DNA of 64,000 nucleotides from Nocardioides alkalitolerans DSM 16699 (GCF_000426525.1 NZ_AUFN01000010.1:992001-1056000); one strand, 5' to 3'; positions 1 to 7,929 are shown, counted from the first letter of the stretch. Numbers and translations are program-made. The notes: generated from the letters alone by a model not told the origin.

Positions 1-789
1 CGTCTCGTAGGCGTCGACGTACTCCTCGGTCGTGAGCTCGAAGAAGAGATCACCGCACCCCAGGTCGGTCTCGTCGTACATGTCCATCCGGCCGGGCCAC
101 TCCTCGAGGTCGAGCTCGTAGCTGCCGAGCACCTGCAAGCCGTGCACCTCGTCGCACGGCACGACGTCGACCTCCTCGGGCGCGTCCGGATACATCGCCT
201 CCCAGAAGCCGTCGTCCCAGTAGCAGTCGCCGGGCTGGAGGTCGCCGAACGCCGTCGTCGCGACCGCCATGTCGACGGGGCGCTCCCACTCCGGGAGGTC
301 GTCCTCCCAGACGTCGTCCGCGGGGCCGGACCCGCTGTCGCCGTCGTCGCCGGAGGAGCCCGCGGTGGTGCCGGGCTCGTCCTCGGCGCCCAGCGCCACG
401 ACGAGGCCGACGACGGAGAACAGCGACAGCACCGTCGTGCCGACGACGACAGCGGCGAGGGACGTCCCGTACCCGGCGCGGCCCTCCCGCCCACGAGCCA
501 GCCCCATGATGCCGAGCACGATGCCCACGATGTTCGTGACGACGAGGGGCACACAGGCCAGCACGAGCGCGACGACGCCGACGGCACCGCCGGGCTTCTG
601 CTGGGGCGCGTGCGGCGGCACCTGCTGCCAGCCGGGCCCGCCGTACGGGGCGTGGGGCACCGGCTGCTGCGTCGGGTAGGACGGCGCGTACGACGCACCC
701 GACGAGGTCGGCGGGCGGAACGGCGCGTGGGGGTCGGGGCCGGGGCTGTCGGTCGGGCCGGGCGGCGGGTAGGACGGCGCGTCGGGCAC
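1..789 (-). CDS. Septum-formation/DUF4190-type membrane protein, C-terminus off the left edge
   Basis: Reading leftward from a GTG at 789 gives 263 codons without a stop, so the gene runs off the window. The first 75 or so residues are rich in Pro, Tyr and Gly. Two membrane segments follow (VGVVALVLACVPLVVTNIVG and SLAAVVVGTTVLSLFSVVGL), separated by a short GLARGREGRAGYG loop, which is the DUF4190 layout. An acidic linker leads to an external domain with paired cysteines (GDCYWDD, VVPCDEVHG) typical of septum-formation-family domains. GGAG lies 9 bases upstream and supports the GTG start. The exact role is unknown; an envelope protein is the safest description. Confidence 0.75.
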   Translation of the reverse strand, partial: MPDAPSYPPPGPTDSPGPDPHAPFRPPTSSGASYAPSYPTQQPVPHAPYGGPGWQQVPPHAPQQKPGGAVGVVALVLACVPLVVTNIVGIVLGIMGLARGREGRAGYGTSLAAVVVGTTVLSLFSVVGLVVALGAEDEPGTTAGSSGDDGDSGSGPADDVWEDDLPEWERPVDMAVATTAFGDLQPGDCYWDDGFWEAMYPDAPEEVDVVPCDEVHGLQVLGSYELDLEEWPGRMDMYDETDLGCGDLFFELTTEEYVDAYET

Positions 790-907
790 GGCTGTTCTCC
801 AGGTCGGGGTGACGAGAGGGGTCACCCTCGGCCGAGCATCCGGGGGTGGCGGTGCGCCATACTGACACCCGGATCCGTTCGCCCGCAGGCGATCCGGGGA
901 TCCACCG

Positions 908-981
908 GCCTCCGTAGCTCAGCTGGATAGAGCAGCGGCCTTCTAATCCGCGGGTCACAGGTTCGAATCCTGTCGGGGGCA
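908..981 (+). tRNA. tRNA-Arg (anticodon UCU)
   Basis: A cloverleaf can be drawn: acceptor GCCTCCG pairs with CGGGGGC (one T-G pair), the anticodon loop is CTTCTAA with TCT at positions 34-36, and the T-arm carries GGTTCGAATCC. The discriminator base is A and CCA is not fully encoded. The closing pair of the anticodon stem is a C-T mismatch. Antisense translation of this tRNA gives a conceptual protein that should not be annotated. Confidence 0.95.
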
Positions 982-1028
982 CCCACGGCGCGGCCTCTAG
1001 CCGCTGCGGGGCCGTCCAAGCCGGGCGG

Positions 1029-1050
1029 CCCCACGGAAACCCCACGGAAA
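1029..1050. repeat. Tandem 11-bp repeat (two copies) downstream of tRNA-Arg
   Basis: CCCCACGGAAA occurs twice in direct tandem (1029-1039 and 1040-1050), and a third CCCCACGG follows at about 1060. It lies in the non-coding stretch 982-1173, which otherwise holds only a weak hairpin (GGGGCCG 1008-1014 with CGGCCCC 1026-1032). The function is not known. Confidence 0.6.
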
Positions 1051-1173
1051 CCCGTTCGGTCCCCACGGGGCCGCTAGACGCTGGCGCATCCCCATTGGTC
1101 GCCCGTCACACGCTGCTGACGTGGAGCAAGTGCCACTCGTCGGCGCTTCACCACCGCTGCTCGATCAGGTCGG

Positions 1174-1611
1174 TCAAAGGTCCGGGCACGCGAAGTCCCT
1201 CGTCAGCTCGATGAGCTCGGCGGCCTGGGCGGCGTCGACAGCGACAGACCCGGAGAAGCGCTGAATGGTCTGGTCGACGAGCTGGTCGCCCCCGATGCCG
1301 CGGGAGATGGCGTCGCACGTGTTGAGGACGTCGCTGAGGTCACGCTGCTCGAGGTGCGAGGAGACGGACTGCATCCCGGTCAGCAGCGCACCCTCGTTGT
1401 CGACGATGCTGACCCGCCACGGGTATGACTCGTTGTCGCGGTAGGTGCTGAGCGCGTTGCCGCTCGGCCAGATCCGGTCGTCACCCGTGGCGGCAGACGA
1501 GGTCACGTCCTGGGTTGGCGCGACGCGCCTATCCTCGCTTTCGTCTGCGCCGGCGCACGCCGTCAGCAGCAGCGCGGTCGATGCCAGCAGAGCAGTCACG
1601 GACGTCTTCAT
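1174..1611 (-). CDS. DUF732-like lipoprotein
   Basis: This 145-residue protein starts at the ATG at 1611, which has a perfect GGAGG five bases upstream; an upstream in-frame extension lacks a signal sequence. The N-terminus is a lipoprotein signal (MKTSVTALLASTALLLTAC) with lipobox LTAC, so the mature protein should be anchored outside the cell. The C-terminal half has a pair of cysteines (NTCDAISRG and FACPDL), as in the actinobacterial DUF732 family of small secreted helical proteins. Function unknown. The neighbours are also small envelope proteins. Confidence 0.7.
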   Translation of the reverse strand: MKTSVTALLASTALLLTACAGADESEDRRVAPTQDVTSSAATGDDRIWPSGNALSTYRDNESYPWRVSIVDNEGALLTGMQSVSSHLEQRDLSDVLNTCDAISRGIGGDQLVDQTIQRFSGSVAVDAAQAAELIELTRDFACPDL

Positions 1612-1821
1612 GGTTCCTCCGTCGGGGGTCGGGTCACGGATGCTCCTGTTCGGCGGTCGCGGGCCGGAGCAAGAGCCTGGTCGGGAGCAGCTCCGCGTCG
1701 TCGCGCAGCTCCACGTTCTCAACCCGGCCGGTGGGGTCGGTGGCCTCCGCAACCGTGACGGAGTGGAGGCACGTCACCCGTCAGCTGGTGGCTCTGCGCC
1801 CGCCATGGGCGGTGACCACCG

Positions 1822-2085
1822 CTACTCGCCCGAGGGCCGGTACTGCTCCATGTGCTTCTGCTGGTCGGCAGCGGTGACGCCGAGCTGCACACCCAGTGCG
1901 ACGACGCCGACGAGCATCACACCTCCTCCCACAACGAGGGCCACATAGCCCAGGATCTGCGCGACGATCGCACCGTCGTCGGTGCTCGACGCGCCGACAC
2001 CGAGCAGGACGGCGCCCGCGATCCCGAGGACGACGGCGATGAAGAGCAGGCGCTCGGCGCGCTCCTGGGCGGGCGGCTTGTCCAT
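1822..2085 (-). CDS. Small two-helix membrane protein
   Basis: This 87-residue protein has two hydrophobic segments (LLFIAVVLGIAGAVLLGVGA and AQILGYVALVVGGGVMLVGV), joined by an acidic loop and followed by a short polar tail. I chose MDKPPA at 2085; an in-frame start 18 bases upstream would add six residues. No family recognised. The topology suggests an inner-membrane protein with both ends in the cytoplasm. Confidence 0.55.
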   Translation of the reverse strand: MDKPPAQERAERLLFIAVVLGIAGAVLLGVGASSTDDGAIVAQILGYVALVVGGGVMLVGVVALGVQLGVTAADQQKHMEQYRPSGE

Positions 2086-2262
2086 AGCCGGGAGCCTAGG
2101 CACGAACGTCGCCGGGGGCGGCTGTTTCTGTGTGCCGAGCTATCTGTGGCCGGTGGCTGCGCGTCGGACGGCATGCGTGGGCAGGAGCGAGGCACCGGGC
2201 TGTCGCGCGTCGACCCGCGATCCGGTCACGCGACGGCCGTCTGATCGCTAGCGTTGCCCCCC

Positions 2263-2667
2263 GTGAAGACGCTCGCGACGACCACCGTCACCCTGGCCGC
2301 CCTGCTCGCTCTGGCCGGCTGCAGCGGGGGCGACGGCGAGGACGCCACTCCCACGCCCGAGGCGCCGGACGCCCCGCCGTACGAGGTCGTCGACGTGACC
2401 GAGTCCGACCTCGGGACCGACCTCACCGTCGAGACCGACACCCTCGAGGACCTCGACGCCGTGTTCGAGGCGGTGCGCAGCGAGTACGACGAGGAGGGCG
2501 GCTACTACGTCGTCATCGACTGCACGGGCCGGCCCGAGGGCGTCGGTCCCGGCCGTCTCGGCACCGGCCGCTACGCCGTCGGTGACACCGGGGCGTCGAT
2601 CACCGGGCTCGCCGACGGCGAGGCCGTGTTCGAGCCGATCGAGGGCGCGGTCTGCCCGCTGCCCTGA
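2263..2667 (+). CDS. Small secreted lipoprotein, unknown function
   Basis: This 134-residue protein begins at GTG 2263; a TTG nine bases upstream is also in frame. The signal (residues 1-20) ends in the lipobox LAGC, followed by a Gly/Asp-rich linker. The mature region has a conserved-looking pair of cysteines (VVIDCTGRPEG and GAVCPLP) that could form a disulfide. A TAGCGT box at 2249-2254, eight bases before the GTG, suggests a leaderless transcript. No family recognised. Confidence 0.6.
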   Translation: MKTLATTTVTLAALLALAGCSGGDGEDATPTPEAPDAPPYEVVDVTESDLGTDLTVETDTLEDLDAVFEAVRSEYDEEGGYYVVIDCTGRPEGVGPGRLGTGRYAVGDTGASITGLADGEAVFEPIEGAVCPLP

Positions 2668-2686
2668 CCGCGGGGCGCTGCGCCGC

Positions 2687-3040
2687 TCACCCGGCGAGGT
2701 CCCGGCACACGGGCGTCCGCTGACGGTCGGGCACCGCGCAGGCCGCGTCGAGCCGGCGCGTGTCGACCTTGTCCGGGTCGGCCACACCGACGGACTCCGG
2801 GTGCCACCGGGCCGCCGCGAGCCACTCGTCCGCGGAGCCGCAGGCCGTCAGGGTCGCGACGAACTGCGGGGTGTCGAGGTCGTCGACGATGTCCGAGTAC
2901 GACGCCAGCGCGCGCAACGACGCGCTGCACTCGGTCTCCAGCCTGCTGGTCGTCCCTCCGCCCGGCTTGGCCTGGTCACCGACCGCGCACGCCGACAGCA
3001 GGAGGACCGGCGCCACGAGCATGAGCGCGAGGCCCCTCAT
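2687..3040 (-). CDS. Small Cys-rich lipoprotein
   Basis: This 117-residue protein starts at ATG 3040. A typical lipoprotein signal (MRGLALMLVAPVLLLSAC) with lipobox LSAC opens the sequence. The mature part holds at least five further cysteines (ETECSAS, LTACGSA, DAACAVP, TPVCRDL), suggesting disulfide bonds in an extracytoplasmic fold. No family recognised. The start codon overlaps the stop of a possible 29-residue upstream reading frame (ATGA). Confidence 0.6.
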   Translation of the reverse strand: MRGLALMLVAPVLLLSACAVGDQAKPGGGTTSRLETECSASLRALASYSDIVDDLDTPQFVATLTACGSADEWLAAARWHPESVGVADPDKVDTRRLDAACAVPDRQRTPVCRDLAG

Positions 3041-3126
3041 GCGCCCGTCAGGCACGCGGGTCCCGCCGCCGGCGCCCGCGCGATCACCAGCGTGTGCTCG
3101 TCCTTCGCGGTCCCGGTCCTCATCAC
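3037..3126 (-). CDS. Possible short leader peptide overlapping the lipoprotein start
   Basis: A GTG-ATG start at 3126/3123 opens a 28-29 residue reading frame. Its TGA shares bases with the ATG of the downstream lipoprotein (ATGA at 3040-3037). A CACGCT box six bases before the GTG matches the leaderless start pattern seen elsewhere in the window. The peptide (MRTGTAKDEHTLVIARAP...) has no signal sequence. It could be a translational-coupling leader or simply chance. Nothing else explains the 158-base gap between the neighbouring genes. Confidence 0.3.
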   Translation of the reverse strand: MMRTGTAKDEHTLVIARAPAAGPACLTGA

Positions 3127-3198
3127 CCCAGCGTGCCCCAGATCGACGGCGAGCGCACCGGGGTCCCGGCCGCGATCGCGACCGGGAGCCCGGTTCCG

Positions 3199-4395
3199 TC
3201 AGACCACCAGGCCGATCACCGGGACGATGATCGAGGTGGCGACGGCCATCGAGACGGTGTTGCCGATGAACGGGTGGAAGTCGTGCGGCAGCGCGTTCGA
3301 GACGGGCCGCGCGATGACGGGGCACAGCACCGCCCCGGCGACGGCCCCGAGAACCAGGGCCAGGGAGCTGTCGCCGTACGCGAGGACCGTCGCCGGCGTC
3401 ACCGACACGAGCGAGATGTAGGTCGGTGCCCAGCCGCCACCGCGGTAGAGGTGGCGCCACAGCACGATGCCGACCGCCGACGTGAGCGCCTGCGCCAGCA
3501 TGATCTGCGGCAGGAGGCCGCTGCCGTACGACGCGAACTCCGGGTTGAGCAGCGTCGTGACCACGGCGCCCGCGATCAGCCCGAGGCTGGCCCACTCATT
3601 GGCGTAGAACTGGGTCTCGGTGAAGTCGGTGATCACCCGGCGCACCATCCACACCGTGTCGCTGACGAGGGTCGGGGCCTTCGTCTCGGCCGCCGCCGTC
3701 TCCTCCTGCGACTCCGGCGCGGCGACGGGCAGCGTCATCCACGGCAGGAACCGGCAGAGCACGAACACCGCCGCGGTGCCGATGCTCATCGAGGCGGTGT
3801 TCGCGACGACCGCCGGCAGCTCGAGGGGCACGGTCACGACGTCGATGAGCAGCATCGCGAGCGGCGTCGTGACGACGCCGAGGGTCGCGCCGGTGAGCAG
3901 CGTCGACCACCCGCGGCCGTAGATCAGCACGACCGCCGGAGCGACGCACACGAACGGGACGAAGGTGGGCTGCCAGCCGTCCGCCAGCCGACCCGCGAAG
4001 AGCAGGTTCGACAGCAGCAGGCTGGTGCCGGCCGCGCCGAGCATCCACGGCCAGAGGCCCGAGCCGTAGGCGATGGGCTCCCCCGCCCAGCGCTTCTTCG
4101 TCCGGAAGGCCCACCAGCCCACGGTCGCTCCCACGAGGAGCCCGAGCGACGCGATCCACGACTTGTAGAACTGCGGCTCCGTGATGTCGCCGAGCACCCA
4201 CTGGAGCCGGGTGACGAGGTCGTCGGGCACCGCCGCGAGCCACTCCGGGTAGTCGGCGATGCCCTGGTTCCCGGTCGGCACCGCCGAGAGCGCGGCTGCC
4301 ATGGCCCCGAACGCACCGACGACCAGGGCGCCGCCGAGCAGCAGCCCGGGAAGGGCGAGCTCCTCGCGCTCCCGCGTCGCGACCGACCGGCTCAC
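3199..4395 (-). CDS. Internally duplicated polytopic membrane protein, putative transporter
   Basis: This 398-residue protein has about ten hydrophobic segments. The GTG start at 4395 overlaps the stop of the amidase gene (GTGA), so the two are translationally coupled. Residues about 63-215 and 250-398 are two copies of one unit: ITEPQFYKSW/FTETQFYANEW, IAYGSGL/ASYGSGL, GWQPTFVPFVCVAPAVVLIYG/GWAPTYISLVSVTPATVLAYG and NTASM/NTVSM align in order. A charged linker rich in Glu and Ala joins them. I do not recognise the family. Its place at the end of an asparaginase-amidase operon suggests transport of an amide, amino acid or dicarboxylate product, which is an inference only. Confidence 0.7.
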   Translation of the reverse strand: MSRSVATREREELALPGLLLGGALVVGAFGAMAAALSAVPTGNQGIADYPEWLAAVPDDLVTRLQWVLGDITEPQFYKSWIASLGLLVGATVGWWAFRTKKRWAGEPIAYGSGLWPWMLGAAGTSLLLSNLLFAGRLADGWQPTFVPFVCVAPAVVLIYGRGWSTLLTGATLGVVTTPLAMLLIDVVTVPLELPAVVANTASMSIGTAAVFVLCRFLPWMTLPVAAPESQEETAAAETKAPTLVSDTVWMVRRVITDFTETQFYANEWASLGLIAGAVVTTLLNPEFASYGSGLLPQIMLAQALTSAVGIVLWRHLYRGGGWAPTYISLVSVTPATVLAYGDSSLALVLGAVAGAVLCPVIARPVSNALPHDFHPFIGNTVSMAVATSIIVPVIGLVV

Positions 4396-5300
4396 CGGAC
4401 GACCGGCGTGCCGCCGGTGTAGCCGAGCAGGGGGTCGTAGAGGTCGGTACGACGGTCGCGCGGCAGGTCGTTCAGCTCGCTCCACACCACGGCCGAGCGG
4501 GACGCGACGAGGTCGAGGTCGGCGTACAGGACCTCCTCCTTCTCGGCGTCGGCGATCCGCGAGGTCGGCCAGCCGTTCACGCCGGTGATCAGCGAGCAGC
4601 CGAGGAACTTGCCGCCCCGCTCACCGCCGACGCGGTTGGCCGCGACGATCGGCACGCTGTTGACGTGGGAGGCGCCCATCGTGAGGTAGCTGGCCATGCA
4701 GTTGCCGGCGTCGTCGAACAGCGGCGGCGGGGTCCAGACCCAGTTGTTGACGGAGCAGATGACGTCCGCTCCCTGCGCCGTCAGGATGCGGGCGACCTCC
4801 GGGAACCAGATGTCCCAGCAGACGAGGAGGCCGATGCGCCCGATCCGCGTCTCGAAGACGGGGTACGACGAACCGGCCGTGAAGATGAGCTTCTCGCGGT
4901 TCCAGAGGTGCGTCTTGCGGTACTTCCCGATGAAGCCCTCCGGCCCGATGAGAACGGCGGTGTCGTAGAGGTGGACGCCGTCGCTCTCGGCGATGCCGGC
5001 CACGACGTACACGTCGAGCTCGCGGGCGAGCTCCGCCCAGGCGGTGCACGTCGGACCGTCGGGCACCGGCTCGGCGTGCGCGTACGCCTCGTCGCGGGTG
5101 TCGAACGAGTAGCCGGTGCTCGCCAGCTCCGGGAGCACGATCAGGCGGGCGCCCTCGGCGGCGCACTCCCGGATCTGCTCGAGCGTGGCGGCCACGTTGG
5201 CCTCCTTGTTCTCGAGCCCGACCTGCGGGTCGGACTGGACGGCGGCGACGCGGACCTGGCTGACCGGCGGGTGGATGGCCGAGCGGGGGGTCTCGCTCAT
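4392..5300 (-). CDS. Nitrilase-superfamily amidase (carbon-nitrogen hydrolase)
   Basis: This 302-residue protein has the complete catalytic set of the nitrilase superfamily: Glu58 in LPELASTG, Lys129 in GKYRKTHLW and Cys161 in LLVCWDIWFPE. AAGGAG six bases before ATG 5300 supports the start. The family hydrolyses non-peptide C-N bonds, including omega-amides, carbamoyl groups and aliphatic amides. The asparaginase encoded just upstream in the same direction suggests a second amide-hydrolysing step in the cytoplasm. The true substrate cannot be read from the sequence. Confidence 0.85.
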   Translation of the reverse strand: MSETPRSAIHPPVSQVRVAAVQSDPQVGLENKEANVAATLEQIRECAAEGARLIVLPELASTGYSFDTRDEAYAHAEPVPDGPTCTAWAELARELDVYVVAGIAESDGVHLYDTAVLIGPEGFIGKYRKTHLWNREKLIFTAGSSYPVFETRIGRIGLLVCWDIWFPEVARILTAQGADVICSVNNWVWTPPPLFDDAGNCMASYLTMGASHVNSVPIVAANRVGGERGGKFLGCSLITGVNGWPTSRIADAEKEEVLYADLDLVASRSAVVWSELNDLPRDRRTDLYDPLLGYTGGTPVVR

Positions 5301-5333
5301 GGTGGGCTCCTTCGGGGTGGGGCTGCTGGACGG

Positions 5334-5360
5334 ATCGGACGGGTCGGACGGGTCGGACGG
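5334..5360. repeat. Three tandem copies of a 9-bp unit
   Basis: (A/G)TCGGACGG is repeated three times without interruption, in the gap between the asparaginase stop and the amidase start. It is too short to be a regulatory array with any confidence. Confidence 0.55.
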
Positions 5361-5370
5361 GGAGATCGCG

Positions 5371-6390
5371 CTAGGCGCGAGCGGGCGTGACGGTCTCGGG
5401 GGCCTCGACGAACCGCACCGGCGCGTCGGCGAACGCGGCGGCGATCTGCTCGGCGTCGCGCCCGGCGGCGAGCATCGCGGCGAGCAGGATGCGTGCCTGG
5501 CTCGGGCGGAGGTGGCCGGCGGGGATCGCGCCGGCGGCGACCAGGTCGACGCCGCCGCCTCCCCCGCCGTACACGGGCCTGATCTCGCCGGCCGCGACGC
5601 GGGAGGAGAGGACGACGGGCACCCCGGCGTCCCCGACCGCGGCGACGATCCGGGCGTTCGCGTTGCCGTAGCCGGTCGCCTGCAGGACGATCCCGTGCGC
5701 ACCGCGGGCGAGGTGCGCCTCCAGCGCGGTGGCGTCGGCGCCGGGGTAGACCGCGACGATGTCGACGCGGGTGCCGGCGAGCGCGAGGCCCGCTCCGAGG
5801 CCCGTGGCGGGGCGGGTGAGCTGGGTGTGCACGCGGACGCAGCCGTCGACGACCATGCCCAGCGGGCCGTGGTCGGCGTCGAAGAAGGCGGACCGCGCGC
5901 TGTTGTGGACCTTGCGGGTGCCCCGTGCGGCGTGGAGGACGCCGGCGAAGCAGACCAGGACGCCCAGACCACGGGCGTTCGCGGACGCCGCGACCGCGAT
6001 CGCGTCCGCCAGGTTCCGGGGGCCGTCGGTCGCCGGGTCGTCGTGGCTCAGCTGCGCTCCGGTGAAGACCACGGGGCGAGCGTCGTCGTGCAGGAGGTCG
6101 ACGAGCATCGCGGACTCCTCGAGGGTGTCGGTCCCGTGCGTCACCACCACCCCGCACGTGTCGACGTCGGCCAGCGCGTCCACCACCGTGCGCCAGAGCA
6201 GGTCCATGTGGGCGAGGTCGATGTCGTAGGAGTTGCGGTTCATCGCCTCGACGACGCGGACGGCGACGCCGGCGGGCGCGTCGAGCCCCGCCAGGAGGGC
6301 GGTGCCGGACACGCTCGCGACCTTCGCCCCGGACGCGTCCGAGGCGCTGGCGATGGTTCCTCCGGTCGTGACGACCACTACGGTGCGCAT
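5371..6390 (-). CDS. L-asparaginase (type I/II-like asparaginase family)
   Basis: This 339-residue protein is of usual family length. The first active-site motif is TTGGTIAS with Thr12, and the second is VVVTHGTDTLEE with Thr87-Asp88 preceding Thr89. GAQLSHDDPATDGPRN and the HNSARSAFF region are also typical. It should convert L-asparagine to aspartate and ammonia. There is no signal peptide, so it is cytoplasmic. I chose ATG 6390; a TTG nine bases upstream is also in frame. It is first in an operon with an amidase and a membrane protein and is probably repressed by the divergent LacI-type protein. Confidence 0.9.
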   Translation of the reverse strand: MRTVVVVTTGGTIASASDASGAKVASVSGTALLAGLDAPAGVAVRVVEAMNRNSYDIDLAHMDLLWRTVVDALADVDTCGVVVTHGTDTLEESAMLVDLLHDDARPVVFTGAQLSHDDPATDGPRNLADAIAVAASANARGLGVLVCFAGVLHAARGTRKVHNSARSAFFDADHGPLGMVVDGCVRVHTQLTRPATGLGAGLALAGTRVDIVAVYPGADATALEAHLARGAHGIVLQATGYGNANARIVAAVGDAGVPVVLSSRVAAGEIRPVYGGGGGGVDLVAAGAIPAGHLRPSQARILLAAMLAAGRDAEQIAAAFADAPVRFVEAPETVTPARA

Positions 6391-6396
6391 TGTGCC

Positions 6397-6419
6397 CAAT
6401 CGTTTGTGCCAATCGATTG
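6397..6419. promoter_or_regulatory. Two LacI-type operator-like palindromes
   Basis: CAATCGATTG at 6410-6419 is a perfect palindrome and CAATCGTTTG at 6397-6406 a near-perfect one. Their centres are 13 bases apart, and both carry the central CG usual for LacI-family sites. They lie between the -10 box of the asparaginase promoter and its start codon, so bound repressor would block transcription. Confidence 0.65.
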
Positions 6420-6423
6420 CGCT

Positions 6424-6452
6424 AAAGTAGTGGCGGCCGCTCCCGGTGGCAA
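6424..6452 (-). promoter_or_regulatory. Vegetative promoter of the asparaginase operon
   Basis: On the minus strand TTGCCA (6452-6447) and TACTTT (6429-6424) are separated by exactly 17 bases. The start of transcription would fall inside the operator-like palindromes. Confidence 0.65.
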
Positions 6453-6497
6453 GGGCTCACCAGTAGATTTCCCCCGGGAGCCACGAGGAGGAGCCTG

Positions 6498-7574
6498 ATG
6501 TCGAGAGCCGTGCGGGACGACCTGCCCCACCTGGACAAGGCCGGGCGGCCCACGCTCGCGACGGTCGCCGCGCTCGCCGGGGTGCACCCGTCCACGGCCT
6601 CCCGGGCGCTCTCCGCCTCGGTGCCCGCGGGGGTGCGCGTCGGGTCGACCGGCACCGTGGCGCGGATCCGTGCGGTCGCCCAGGAGGTCGGGTTCGCCCG
6701 CAACCTGCAGGCCGCGGGCCTGCGGACCCAGCGCACCTCGCTCGCCGGCGTCCTCGTGCCGCGCCTGACCGACCTCGTCCTCGCCACCATCTACGAGGGC
6801 ATCGACGAGCAGGGCCGGCGCCACGGCTACCAGACGTTCGTCACCAACACGAACGACGACGAGGCCGAGCGCGCCGCGAAGCTGGAGATGCTGCTCGCCC
6901 GCCAGGTCGACGGCATCGTGCTCGGCGACGCCCGCGTCGACCACGACGAGGTCATCGACCGGCTCGAGGCCCGCAAGGTCCCGTTCGTCCTGGTGAGCCG
7001 CCGGTCGCAGCACCACCCGAGCGTCACCTGCGACGACCGCGCAGGCGGGCGACTGGCGGCGCAGCACCTCCTCGACCTGGGCCACCGCCGGGTCGCCGTC
7101 GTCGCCGGCGAGCCGTTCGCCAGCACGGCCGTCGACCGCCTGCAGGGCTTCTCCGACGTCTTCCGCGAGGCCGGTCACCCGCTCGACCCGGACCTCGTGG
7201 TGCCCTCACGGTTCGACGTCGAGGGCGGTCGCCGCGCCTGCCAGCAGATCCTCCGCACGCCCGGCGACGCGCCCACCGGCATCTTCGCCGTCAACGACTT
7301 CGCCGCGATCGGCACGCTCGGCACGCTCCGCGCCGCCGGTGTGGCCGTCGGGCAGGACATGGCCGTCATCGGCTACAACGACATCCCGCTGGCCAGCGAC
7401 CTCCCCCTGCCGCTGAGCTCGGTGAGGTCACCGCTGCACGAGATGGGCCGGACGGCCATGGAGGTCCTGGTGGCGGGCATCGGTGGGGCCGAGATGTCGT
7501 CGACGACCCTCGAGCCGACGCTGTCCGCCCGCGAGAGCACGCTCGGGGCCAGGGCGCCCGGCGACTCGCACTGA
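6498..7574 (+). CDS. LacI-family transcriptional regulator
   Basis: This 358-residue protein has an N-terminal LacI-type helix-turn-helix (PTLATVAALAGVHPSTASRAL, about residues 18-38). A hinge region follows, then a periplasmic-binding-protein-like effector domain with the usual end (GYNDIPLASDLPLPLSSVR). An AGGAGG nine bases before the ATG supports the start. It is divergent from the asparaginase operon, and two LacI-type palindromes lie in the shared intergenic region. It most likely represses that operon, and perhaps itself, with an amide or related metabolite as effector. Confidence 0.9.
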   Translation: MSRAVRDDLPHLDKAGRPTLATVAALAGVHPSTASRALSASVPAGVRVGSTGTVARIRAVAQEVGFARNLQAAGLRTQRTSLAGVLVPRLTDLVLATIYEGIDEQGRRHGYQTFVTNTNDDEAERAAKLEMLLARQVDGIVLGDARVDHDEVIDRLEARKVPFVLVSRRSQHHPSVTCDDRAGGRLAAQHLLDLGHRRVAVVAGEPFASTAVDRLQGFSDVFREAGHPLDPDLVVPSRFDVEGGRRACQQILRTPGDAPTGIFAVNDFAAIGTLGTLRAAGVAVGQDMAVIGYNDIPLASDLPLPLSSVRSPLHEMGRTAMEVLVAGIGGAEMSSTTLEPTLSARESTLGARAPGDSH

Positions 7575-7600
7575 CCGGGACTCCCCACCCCCGGACGCCG

Positions 7601-7633
7601 GAACGCCCCGTCCTGCGTGAGGACGGGGCGTTC
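7601..7633 (+). terminator. Intrinsic terminator-like hairpin
   Basis: A perfect 14-bp stem (GAACGCCCCGTCCT with AGGACGGGGCGTTC) and a five-base loop lie 27 bases after the LacI-type gene. There is no T-tract, as is usual in actinobacteria. Confidence 0.8.
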
Positions 7634-7929
7634 CGTGGATGCGTGCTGGTCGAGATGCGCCGCCTGAGCGTGTCGAGGCGGACAGTCCGACCTGCAACGC
7701 GGCTAGGGGTGGACCTCCGCCGTACGGCGGTCTCCGTGGAGAGGGGTGCGGACACGCGTGACGGGGCTCGTACGTCGGAGCTCGCGGTGCGCGCTCATCT
7801 CGCCGCCTCGGTGTCGCCGCGGGACCCGGTGTCGTCCTGTCGTGCTGACCTGGGCCTGCGGTCCTTCAATCAACCTACTGCCTACCGCCTCAATTGTGGG
7901 GAAACGCACGTGCGCTAAGGGGTGAAAGG
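7634..7929. other. Non-coding stretch, no feature recognised
   Basis: The reading frames here have no recognisable protein character and no ribosome site. The right half (about 7866-7905) is locally A/T-richer than its surroundings and could hold a promoter, but no gene starts that would use it are evident. A fragment near 7648-7676 (GGTCGAGATGCGCC...GTGTCGAGG) resembles dispersed intergenic repeats of related genomes. Confidence 0.4.

Noticed and set aside
822..1034. Minus-strand frame with PDRIRTCDPRIRRPLLYPAELR-like text across tRNA-Arg
   Set aside because: This is the antisense translation of the tRNA, a well-known false gene; the same applies to the long frame 50-1066.
3094..4422. Long plus-strand reading frame opposite the duplicated membrane protein
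   Set aside because: Arg/His/Glu-rich shadow of a real gene with coherent membrane segments; typical of high-GC DNA.
7643..7918. Plus-strand frame of 91 codons after the LacI-type gene
   Set aside because: No ribosome site, no domain-like composition, and it overlaps the end of the small zinc protein region; treated as chance.
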